64,000 bases of DNA, taken from NCBI RefSeq assembly GCF_005166025.1, contig NZ_CP028923.1, forward strand, positions 372,001-436,000, in the 5' to 3' direction. A program made the position numbers and the translations under genes. The notes beneath the pieces were generated by a model. The model was not told the origin of the DNA and did no database searches. It saw nothing but the letters and a program-made list of their open reading frames with translations. This document shows positions 51,940 to 59,711 of this stretch, piece after piece (position 1 is the first letter of the stretch; each line of letters opens with the position of its first letter). The DNA is from Mangrovivirga cuniculi. Lineage in GTDB: Bacteria; Bacteroidota; Bacteroidia; Cytophagales; Cyclobacteriaceae.

Positions 51940-53490
51940 TTATAGAAGTTTCTTCAGTAATGAGTTTATCGATACTCTTTCATTAATCTCTCCTTGAATT
52001 TTATCAATTGGTATTCTTATTTGTTCTAAAGAATCTCTTTCTCTTATTGTCACCATATTATCTTCAAGACTCTCGTAGTCTACAGTAATACAATATGGTG
52101 TACCGATGGCATCCTGTCTTCTATATCTTTTTCCGATAGCATCTTTAACATCGACCTGAATATTATGATCCAGTTTTAGAAGGTTGGCTATTTCCATTGC
52201 CTTTTCTGGTAAGCCATCTTTATTTACTAATGGCAAAACAGCTACTTTGTATGGTGCAAGTGGAGCAGGTATTTTCATTACAGTTCTTGAACTTCCGTCT
52301 TCAAGTGTCTCTTCAGTATATGCATGGGCTAAAACACTTAATACCATTCTATCCAGTCCGATAGATGTTTCAATCACATAAGGAACATAACTTTCGTTAT
52401 CTTTTGGATCGAAAAATTGCAGTTTCTTTCCGGAAAACTCTTCGTGAGCTTTAAGGTCAAAGTCTGTTCTTGAATGAATTCCTTCAAGTTCTTTAAAGCC
52501 CATTGGAAAGTCAAACTCAATATCGCTGGCAGCATTGGCATAGTGGGCAAGTTTTATATGATCATGGAAACGGTAATTTTCTTCACCCATGCCTAAAGCC
52601 AAATGCCACTTCATTCTGAATTCTTTCCACTGACCATAGTATTTCATCTCCTCACCAGGCTTGACAAAATATTGCATTTCCATTTGCTCAAATTCCCTCA
52701 TTCTGAAAATAAACTGTCGGGCAATGATCTCATTTCTGAATGCTTTTCCAATCTGTGCTATTCCAAAAGGCAACTTCAGGCGACCCGTCTTTTGAACATT
52801 TAAAAAGTTTACAAATATTCCCTGAGCAGTTTCTGGCCTTAAATATATTTTATTTGCTCCTTCAGATAACGAACCAATCTCCGTATCAAACATTAGGTTG
52901 AATTGTCTTACATCAGTCCAATTTTTACTTCCTGATACAGGACAGGCAATCGCAAGATCTTCTATTAATTTCTTAAGATCTTCCAGGTCTCCTTCCAGCC
53001 CCTTTTTTAATCGGGCTTTTATAGTTTCAATCTCACCGAGATATCGCTGCACTCGCGGATTGGTTTCCATGAACATTTTACGATCAAAATCATCAAATCG
53101 CTTAGACGCTTTGGTTACTTCTTTTTCTATCTTCCCTTCAATTTTGGCAATGTGATCTTCAACCAAAACATCGGCTCTATATCTCTTTTTAGAGTCTTTA
53201 TTGTCTATCAGCGGATCATTAAATGCGTCGACGTGGCCCGAAGCTTTCCAGGTTGTCGGATGCATAAAGATTGCTGAGTCTATACCAACAATATTCTCAT
53301 GCAACTGAACCATTGATTTCCACCAATAACTCTTAATGTTATTTTTCAATTCTGAACCTAGCTGGCCATAATCATATACTGCACTAAGTCCATCATAAAT
53401 TTCACTCGACTGAAAAATAAACCCGTATTCTTTTGCATGAGAAGCAACCTTCTTAAGGAGTTCTCCTTTTTGATTGTTTTGATTTGCCAT
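51940..53490 (-). CDS. glyS: Glycine-tRNA ligase, class II, single-chain type
   Basis: A 516-residue class II synthetase of the eukaryote/archaeal-like alpha2 type. Residues 20-70 hold motif 1 (GFIFQSSEIYDGLSAVYDYGQLG, split), motif 2 is GKAFRNEIIARQFIFRMREFEQME (split, about 245-270), motif 3 is YVIETSIGLDRMVLSVL (about 385-401), and the C-terminal anticodon domain follows from about 415. The gene symbol for this chain varies between glyS and glyQS. It has an exact -7 element adjacent to its ATG. Confidence 0.95.
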   Translation of the reverse strand: MANQNNQKGELLKKVASHAKEYGFIFQSSEIYDGLSAVYDYGQLGSELKNNIKSYWWKSMVQLHENIVGIDSAIFMHPTTWKASGHVDAFNDPLIDNKDSKKRYRADVLVEDHIAKIEGKIEKEVTKASKRFDDFDRKMFMETNPRVQRYLGEIETIKARLKKGLEGDLEDLKKLIEDLAIACPVSGSKNWTDVRQFNLMFDTEIGSLSEGANKIYLRPETAQGIFVNFLNVQKTGRLKLPFGIAQIGKAFRNEIIARQFIFRMREFEQMEMQYFVKPGEEMKYYGQWKEFRMKWHLALGMGEENYRFHDHIKLAHYANAASDIEFDFPMGFKELEGIHSRTDFDLKAHEEFSGKKLQFFDPKDNESYVPYVIETSIGLDRMVLSVLAHAYTEETLEDGSSRTVMKIPAPLAPYKVAVLPLVNKDGLPEKAMEIANLLKLDHNIQVDVKDAIGKRYRRQDAIGTPYCITVDYESLEDNMVTIRERDSLEQIRIPIDKIQGEINERVSINSLLKKLL

Positions 53491-53495
53491 AGTCG

Positions 53496-53503
53496 CAAAG
53501 ATA
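53496..53503 (-). promoter_or_regulatory. -7 promoter element of glyS
   Basis: TATCTTTG on the minus strand, an exact TAnnTTTG, only 5 bp before the ATG, so transcription would start at or near the start codon. Confidence 0.5.
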
Positions 53504-53590
53504 GAAAGGCAGAGTATTTTCTACTACCTATGTGAATAAAAAGTAGTCCTTATTTAAATTTTGGTAAAAATCTTAACAGTTTTTAAATCC

Positions 53591-56011
53591 TTAAAGGGTA
53601 AGGCCAGCTGTTATAGACATGTTAAAACCATCTGCAGGAATAATTCCAGGACCAGGATAAGCAACAGCTCTTCTTGTGAAATAATAATTGTTTGTCAAAT
53701 TATTAATTCCCAGAGTGAAATCCCATTTTTTAATATTATAAGTAGTTGTAAAGTCTAAGGTATAATATGCAGGGATTTCTCCAACTACAGCTTCAGGGGT
53801 CTGAGTTGCATTAGAAGCATCTGAGTATTGCTGCCCGACATAATTAATCTGAATTGTAGATTTGAGATTTCTAAAGGCAAGATTAAAGCCTCCTCTGAAT
53901 ATCATTTCAGGAACAAACTCCACTTGCTTTCCTTCATATGTTTTGTTTTCTTCGCTTTGGTATCGCGCTCTTAGTAAAGTCAGATTAGAAAATAAACTTA
54001 AGCCATCATTGATTGAAGGATCAGTTCCAAAGCTTAAAAGTTTATATTCAAAATATGATTCAACACCGACATGAATAGCGTCTGCAATATTTGTTCTTTC
54101 GCGATAAACTCTGAAGTTTTCCGTATCAACACGCTGTACAGAACCAATTTTATTGTTATAGGATAAAAAGAACGCTGTTACTTCTCCGGAAAACCGCTCG
54201 TCTACTGCGTATCTAATTCCCAGGTCAAGATTATAGCCGGTTTCATCCTGCATATTTGGATCTATGCGTACACTTGGATTGTCAATTCTTAGGTCACTAA
54301 ATCTTACAGGCCGGTAATTTTGAGCATAATTGGCATATAGCTCTAAATTGTCTTTAAATTTATAACTCAATCCTAATCCGGCAAGCCACAGGCTTCGCTC
54401 GTATATTTTCTCTTCCTCCCTGATTATCGGCTCTAAAATATTGGTTGATTCATCAGTGTAAGTTCCTTCAGAAATTGTTTGAATATGTTCAAAGCGAAGA
54501 CCTGGTGTTACACTAAACTTATCAGTGATGTTTAATACGTTTTCAGCAAAAAAGGAATAATTTTTTCCCGGGTGATCAAAGTCTGAACTTAGAGAATCCG
54601 GGTTAATAAAAGTGAAGTCAGGATCACTTGACTTACTTGCTTCTCCTTGTTGCTGATAAGTAGTTCCTTTATAGAAACGTCCTCCGATTAATAAAACTGA
54701 TTTACTTCCAAAAGCATTATAGTGTTGCAAAACTCTTGCTTCACCACCAATATTTCTAAATTCTCCATTTATAAGACTTCGTGGTTCATCAGGATTATCA
54801 GGCCTGTCTATTCTTTGTAAATTACCCAGGGCTTTTCTGGAAGAAATCAAACCAAATGACCGAATGTTCAGTTTCGTCTGAGGCCCGATTCTCGTATCTA
54901 GTTTTACAGAAAATAAATTCCAGTTAACTTTAAACCAGTTCCGTTCACGGTTAGATTGTTTCGGGTCATTCAAAAATTGCCTGTCTGTTAATCCCCCTGG
55001 TTGTTGTGACAGGTAACTCATATTAGTGTAATCAAACTTCAGCTGGGTATCAGAAGAAAACTTATAACCTAGAGTGACATAAGTATTACTGCTTTCAAAA
55101 TCAGAATTACAGCGCCAGCAGTCACCGACAGTATATCGGTTATAAACATAATAATTAAGCTTATTGTCTAGTATGGTTCCTCCTACGCTATTGAAACTAT
55201 TATAATATCCTAATGTATTGTAGGTTTGCTGTGTCTTAAACTCAACTTCTTTATCTTCCGGGCCATCTTTCATTACAAAATTTACAAGCCCACCAAATTG
55301 AGGACCGTATTGTAATCCGGCTGCACCCCGAACAATTTCAATACGCTCTACACCTTGCAAAGCCGGAGAATAATAAGTTTCAGGATACCCCAGGGCATCG
55401 GCGGCTATATCATATCCATTTTGTCTTGTGTTGAAGTTTGCTGTTCTGTCAGGACTAAGACCTCTTCCACCAACACCAATCTGCAAGCCGGCGCAGTCAC
55501 TCTCCCAAATATTAATTCCGGTAATACTTCTAAAAATCTGTCTTGCATTATTGGATGCCTTGTCTGCAACAACATTTTCAAGAACTATTACCTCATTCTT
55601 TTTAGCCTCATAAATCCCGAAATTATCCACGGCTTCCAAACGGGTCAACGCCTTGTCGCTATTTCTCTTTCCGGAAACGACAACCTCTTCAAGAGATTCA
55701 TCAAGGTTTTTTAATTTAATCTTTAGACCTGCAAGATTTTTATCAATTAAGACTTCCGTTTTGAATGTTTTATATCCCGGTAAAAAAGCAGCCAGAGTAT
55801 ATTTTCCAGCAGGAATGTTAACTATTCTAAACTTACCATTGGTATCAGTACTAGTACTATATGAAGTGTTTTCCAGAAAAACCTGTACGGATATTGCTTC
55901 GCTATTCTCCTCCTCAAGTAGAACCTTTCCGGTAATTCGAAACTTTTCCTGACCATTAACAGTCAAAAAACATATAAAACAAAGGAATAAAAATAAATTA
56001 GCTTTTTTCAT
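53591..56011 (-). CDS. TonB-dependent outer-membrane receptor (siderophore / ferric type)
   Basis: An 806-residue receptor. Start at 56011 (MKKANLF) gives a signal peptide cleaved near VNGQ; the longer reading adds 21 residues. Residues of about 24-105 are a carboxypeptidase-regulatory-like domain (FRITGKVLLEEENS). The plug is about 110-230 with the conserved GVGGRGLSPDRTANFNTRQNGYDI (split) and IEIVRGAAGLQYGPQFGGLVNFV blocks; the rest is a 22-strand barrel ending MSITAGLTL. The layout fits the FecA-like ferric citrate or siderophore branch; substrate is not assignable. Its start overlaps the HTTM stop by 14 bp. Confidence 0.9.
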   Translation of the reverse strand: MKKANLFLFLCFICFLTVNGQEKFRITGKVLLEEENSEAISVQVFLENTSYSTSTDTNGKFRIVNIPAGKYTLAAFLPGYKTFKTEVLIDKNLAGLKIKLKNLDESLEEVVVSGKRNSDKALTRLEAVDNFGIYEAKKNEVIVLENVVADKASNNARQIFRSITGINIWESDCAGLQIGVGGRGLSPDRTANFNTRQNGYDIAADALGYPETYYSPALQGVERIEIVRGAAGLQYGPQFGGLVNFVMKDGPEDKEVEFKTQQTYNTLGYYNSFNSVGGTILDNKLNYYVYNRYTVGDCWRCNSDFESSNTYVTLGYKFSSDTQLKFDYTNMSYLSQQPGGLTDRQFLNDPKQSNRERNWFKVNWNLFSVKLDTRIGPQTKLNIRSFGLISSRKALGNLQRIDRPDNPDEPRSLINGEFRNIGGEARVLQHYNAFGSKSVLLIGGRFYKGTTYQQQGEASKSSDPDFTFINPDSLSSDFDHPGKNYSFFAENVLNITDKFSVTPGLRFEHIQTISEGTYTDESTNILEPIIREEEKIYERSLWLAGLGLSYKFKDNLELYANYAQNYRPVRFSDLRIDNPSVRIDPNMQDETGYNLDLGIRYAVDERFSGEVTAFFLSYNNKIGSVQRVDTENFRVYRERTNIADAIHVGVESYFEYKLLSFGTDPSINDGLSLFSNLTLLRARYQSEENKTYEGKQVEFVPEMIFRGGFNLAFRNLKSTIQINYVGQQYSDASNATQTPEAVVGEIPAYYTLDFTTTYNIKKWDFTLGINNLTNNYYFTRRAVAYPGPGIIPADGFNMSITAGLTL

Positions 56012-57362
56012 CAACACTGTTATTATTGTATGGCAAAATCCATTTCTTTGGTTTCCAACTATCTTCCAAATCACTTAAATCGACTGATGGGTCAATAAAC
56101 AGTTTAGATCTTCGTCCATTTAATGTGACATACACATCTGCTGTAACACGGAGATCGTTTTTATTATATTTCTTCTTGTAAACCTCTTCTAAATAATCAG
56201 CATATTGTATTATAAAGTCAGGTTGAGTAGCCATCATTTTTTCCTGAAAGGGTGTAAGAAATTGACTATTATCAACTACGGTATATTTCCCTGTTTCTTT
56301 GTTATGAATATAAAAAGTAGCATAACCAGCCTTTTCCATCAACATAACTCTCCAGGAGAACCGATAACCTTGTTCAGTCCAAAAAAGCTTACCATCGTAT
56401 AAGGAATATCTGAATGGAAAAACAATCTGAAATACAAAATATAATGATAAAGCGATTACAGAAAGTTTAGGTATTTTAAAATCATTAGTTTTTGAACTGA
56501 TATTAGGCAAGTTGCTTCTCCAAAAAATAACCCTTTCATGATATTTTGAAGGAAAAAATATCAAGGTTAGCATGATCATTATATAGGGAAACATCCCAAT
56601 TTGAAATAGTGCGGCAGTTGTAACGTGAAATACAACTACTGCAAAATAAGCGGCTACTCGAGTTCTCTTGTAGCTTAATGCAAATGGAACCAGCAAATCA
56701 TAAACAGCTCCAAACCAGCTGAAAACATAAGCGACTGAAGTATATTTTAAAAAATCTCCTATAACAGGCAAATTAGATTTGGCCGGTAACCATATTTTTA
56801 AGGGCATTGCATTGACCAACCAGTCATAATTTAATTTAGCTACTCCGGCCATAAAATATACAATACCAAGTTGCATTTGTATCACTAATATTGGCCACCT
56901 GGAGATTTGCTTAGTTTTTATTTTTGGCCATATAAATGCATCAACTGAAAGATACCGATTTGCCGGAAACCAAATCATTAAAAAAGCCATTAGGCTTATA
57001 AAATAATAATGGTTTAAATAATAAGTTGCGTCTAAAAGTTCGAAATATGTAAAAAGAATAAAAAATGCTGCTGATGAAAATCGATAAAACAGCCCTAAAG
57101 TAATTCCAATGGCTGAAAGTAATAGGAGAGAATATAAACTATATAATACTAAGGCTGAGGAGGGTTCCTGTATCCAATAGAAACCAAAAAACTTAAAGTG
57201 AAAATCAGGGTCAATATAAAACTCATCAACCCAACCATTCAGATAAAACCGTATAATACTAAAAACCATTACTGCTCCAAACAAAACCCGGAAGGTAATG
57301 AGTGGAGCAATACTGGAAGGCTGTTCAAGCCAGCTCTTTATATTTTTAAACCGGTTAATCAT
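55998..57362 (-). CDS. HTTM domain protein (vitamin-K-carboxylase-like membrane protein)
   Basis: A 454-residue membrane protein with about seven to eight TM helices. It begins with the HTTM-type segment IAPLITFRVLFGAVMVFSIIRFYLNGWV (split over 18-45), includes LMIWFPANRYLSVDAF, and has a soluble C-terminal part (from about 310) with YRFSWRVMLMEKAGYATFYI. HTTM proteins resemble the gamma-glutamyl carboxylase fold. In Bacteroidota they are often found next to imelysin and TonB-receptor genes, as here. Whether it carboxylates or modifies anything is unknown. It follows the imelysin gene by 5 bp. Confidence 0.85.
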   Translation of the reverse strand: MINRFKNIKSWLEQPSSIAPLITFRVLFGAVMVFSIIRFYLNGWVDEFYIDPDFHFKFFGFYWIQEPSSALVLYSLYSLLLLSAIGITLGLFYRFSSAAFFILFTYFELLDATYYLNHYYFISLMAFLMIWFPANRYLSVDAFIWPKIKTKQISRWPILVIQMQLGIVYFMAGVAKLNYDWLVNAMPLKIWLPAKSNLPVIGDFLKYTSVAYVFSWFGAVYDLLVPFALSYKRTRVAAYFAVVVFHVTTAALFQIGMFPYIMIMLTLIFFPSKYHERVIFWRSNLPNISSKTNDFKIPKLSVIALSLYFVFQIVFPFRYSLYDGKLFWTEQGYRFSWRVMLMEKAGYATFYIHNKETGKYTVVDNSQFLTPFQEKMMATQPDFIIQYADYLEEVYKKKYNKNDLRVTADVYVTLNGRRSKLFIDPSVDLSDLEDSWKPKKWILPYNNNSVDEKS

Positions 57363-57367
57363 AAAGG

Positions 57368-58483
57368 TTAATCGCCATCATTATCTGCATAGGATATACT
57401 AATTCCCATAACACTTGGCATATCACTTTTCATGAATATTATTTGTTTTTGAAGCAATAGGTATAATTGGTCGCAATCATCAAAATTTGTTTCAACTTTC
57501 GACTTTAGTGGATCTCCCACAATCTGGGCCTGATCGATCGCATCCTGGAAAACTGTCGACATCACCTCAGCAAGGTCATTATTATCCAATACATCTGTTG
57601 CGCCTAATTCCTTTAAGTAATTACTCAATGATAACTGACCAGCAATGCCTTCTTTATTCCTTCCTTCGAATAAATATTTATAGGCCTTAACATTTTCAGA
57701 AAGCAATTCAGTAGAATAGCCAACATAATATGCTTCTGTTCTATCCGGCAATAACGTTCCAAGACTTCTTTTACCTAAAGGAATACCTAGCTTTTTATCT
57801 CGTGTTGTGGTTTCCCAATATTTATTAATTTCGTTAATCAATATTGATAATGATGACCCGGCATCAGTTCCGGCTTTGGACTCTGACGCATATTGATCTA
57901 AATAAGTACTCCAGTTATCAATAGTCGCTTTAGCCTTTATAGAAATGAGGTCCGAAATTGCTTTTAAATATTGACCCCTGGCTTGTGAATTAATAAATGA
58001 GTTTACCACCTCTTCATCAGAAAGGTTGTTTCCATATAAAAGGTATCCCATTGCTTTGAACCCTCTGGCATTAGCCTTGGAAAGAGATTCTAATTGATAG
58101 TCCTCATTAGAAATATTTCTTTCAATATCTGCCTCAATAATTACGTATTCATTTACTACAGAAAGTAGCCCCTGATTCAATGATGGTCCAAAATTATACA
58201 TTGAGCACCATTGCCAGTTCAACCGGGAATTTTTCAAGTTGGCTCTTAGAGTAGTTAATCCTTCGAGTGAAGGATTATCTGTAAAAGAACTAACCGATTG
58301 GTCAAGCAAAGAAGTAGATGTCGAAAAATCTTGAAAAGATGGGATTATGATTTGTTCGGCAGTATAAAAATTTAAACCCTGCCTGTCATATGTATCCACA
58401 TTACTTTCACTATCGCTGCAGGAAAATAGTCCTGCAGCAATAATGAAGTATATAAGTATATTTACTCTTCGCAAAAAACTCAT
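57368..58483 (-). CDS. Imelysin-family lipoprotein with degenerate GxHxxE motif
   Basis: A 371-residue lipoprotein (lipobox LFSC, about residue 22) of the imelysin/IrpA family, all-helical envelope proteins linked to iron uptake. Domain one runs about 40-190 and domain two about 200-360. WQWCSMYNFGP near 90-100 and the helix ARGFKAMGYLLYG (139-151) match the family, but the conserved GxHxxE is G141-F-K143-A-M-G146, losing both the histidine and the glutamate. It lies 9 bp after the DUF4856 gene. It may bind rather than cleave a ligand. Confidence 0.85.
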   Translation of the reverse strand: MSFLRRVNILIYFIIAAGLFSCSDSESNVDTYDRQGLNFYTAEQIIIPSFQDFSTSTSLLDQSVSSFTDNPSLEGLTTLRANLKNSRLNWQWCSMYNFGPSLNQGLLSVVNEYVIIEADIERNISNEDYQLESLSKANARGFKAMGYLLYGNNLSDEEVVNSFINSQARGQYLKAISDLISIKAKATIDNWSTYLDQYASESKAGTDAGSSLSILINEINKYWETTTRDKKLGIPLGKRSLGTLLPDRTEAYYVGYSTELLSENVKAYKYLFEGRNKEGIAGQLSLSNYLKELGATDVLDNNDLAEVMSTVFQDAIDQAQIVGDPLKSKVETNFDDCDQLYLLLQKQIIFMKSDMPSVMGISISYADNDGD

Positions 58484-58492
58484 AATAGATTG

Positions 58493-59629
58493 TTAAATTT
58501 CGTCACTAACGATTTTTAGGTTAGGATAGCTTTCAATTAACATTGATTTTGCTGAATTAAGTCCTTCAGTAGTAACTGTCCAGAAATCTCCGTCTTGACC
58601 TAAGTGTGTATTTAAAATTTCATTTATTCCTTCAACCGTCAGATATGGCTGAGGAAGATACTTTAATGCTTCAATAAACATATATGCTTCAGAAAGGGCA
58701 TGAAATTTTTCTCCTGTTGGAGCAGACTGGTTTTGTAAAACACTGTTGATGTAGTGAAGAGCAGTACCTGCAATCACTAATTCCATGTTATTTAATATAA
58801 TCTCCCTTTGAGCATCCCTTGCTATATAATCTTTTGCCACGATAGCTGCTCTACCTGTCCTGAATGCTACGGAAAGAGGAGATGCTACTGGTAAATGTTC
58901 ATCTACACCTTGTGTGTACTTAGCCCAAAATCTGTTATACTCAGTTGGCAGAGTACTTACCGGGTAATCAACAGGAACACCCCAATAACCAAAGGCTTCA
59001 TCCCAGTAGTGTTCCATCTTTGTGTAGTTTTTACCGTCTACTAAGCTTTCATTATCTACATTAATCTTATTTCCAAGATATCCATTTTCAAGATTAAGCA
59101 TTTGATAAATGAAAACAGATCCCATTAGACCTTTTTCGATAAACTGAACATGTTCCCAGCCTTTTCCATTAACGATAATCGGTTTCGTATCATCCGCATT
59201 TCTGTATAAAATTCCCGACTTCCCTTCAGAAGCCATGGTATTATTAGCTGCAACGTCAGCACTGATTGTCGCCAGCTCTTCCATGATTGCAAGCATTTCA
59301 GTGTCTTCACCTATAGCAGTTTTGTTTTTTAATTGCTTACCAGATGTATTCAGACTTTCATCCTGAAAAGGACTTTCAAGATTTGAATACATGTTTCTAA
59401 GCTTAGTGTAATCAACTGCTTCAAGGTTGTGTGCTGTCGCTGCATATGCCTTTATTTCAGAAAGCATATTTAATCTCGCTGTTTGCCCACTGTATGATAC
59501 AGAAGACTGCCCGTTTCTTTCAAATGTGTAGGTTGAAGGGACCTCTAAGTTGTTAACTGGCTCAACCGGGTCTTCTGAGCATCCGAAAATCACTGCCGCG
59601 AAGGCTAGTGGTAAAAATAATTTTCTCAT
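58493..59629 (-). CDS. DUF4856 lipoprotein, first gene of the iron-type operon
   Basis: A 378-residue lipoprotein with lipobox AVIFGC (about residue 17). Motifs YTFERNGQSSVSYSGQTARLNML, YTKLRNMYSN, KGWEHVQFIEKGLMGSVFIYQML (split) and HYWDEAFGYWGVP match the DUF4856 family, seen in Bacteroidota next to imelysin genes. Structure may be helical and imelysin-like. It starts the operon DUF4856, imelysin, HTTM, TonB receptor, all spaced by less than 10 bp or overlapping. A promoter and a Fur-like repeat lie directly upstream. Function is unproven, but context points to iron or haem acquisition. Confidence 0.82.
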   Translation of the reverse strand: MRKLFLPLAFAAVIFGCSEDPVEPVNNLEVPSTYTFERNGQSSVSYSGQTARLNMLSEIKAYAATAHNLEAVDYTKLRNMYSNLESPFQDESLNTSGKQLKNKTAIGEDTEMLAIMEELATISADVAANNTMASEGKSGILYRNADDTKPIIVNGKGWEHVQFIEKGLMGSVFIYQMLNLENGYLGNKINVDNESLVDGKNYTKMEHYWDEAFGYWGVPVDYPVSTLPTEYNRFWAKYTQGVDEHLPVASPLSVAFRTGRAAIVAKDYIARDAQREIILNNMELVIAGTALHYINSVLQNQSAPTGEKFHALSEAYMFIEALKYLPQPYLTVEGINEILNTHLGQDGDFWTVTTEGLNSAKSMLIESYPNLKIVSDEI

Positions 59630-59647
59630 TAGCTATTAGTATTTTTA

Positions 59648-59664
59648 TTTAGACTTTTTCTAAA
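59648..59664. promoter_or_regulatory. Fur-like inverted repeat before the iron-type operon
   Basis: TTTAGA-N5-TCTAAA lies between the -7 element and the first ATG. Read as a 7-1-7 site it is TTAGACT-T-TTTCTAA, similar in form to Fur/PerR boxes. Confidence 0.45.
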
Positions 59665-59665
59665 G

Positions 59666-59687
59666 ACAAGGCAAAACTACGCCTTGT
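59666..59687. repeat. Inverted repeat flanking the operon -7 element
   Basis: ACAAGGC-N8-GCCTTGT encloses the -7 element at 59672-59679. It could be an operator; it is too far from any gene end to be a terminator. Confidence 0.45.
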
Positions 59688-59702
59688 TTAGAATTAATCC
59701 AA
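59672..59702 (-). promoter_or_regulatory. Promoter of the DUF4856-imelysin-HTTM-TonB operon
   Basis: On the minus strand TTG (59700-59702), a 20-bp spacer, then TAGTTTTG (59672-59679), exact TAnnTTTG. The leader would be about 35 bases. Confidence 0.6.
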
Positions 59703-59711
59703 ATAAGAACA

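Noticed and set aside
55355-55714. Plus-strand open frame of 119 codons opposite the TonB receptor plug region
   Set aside because: The minus strand has the conserved receptor plug here; this frame has no signal or family match and is a shadow.
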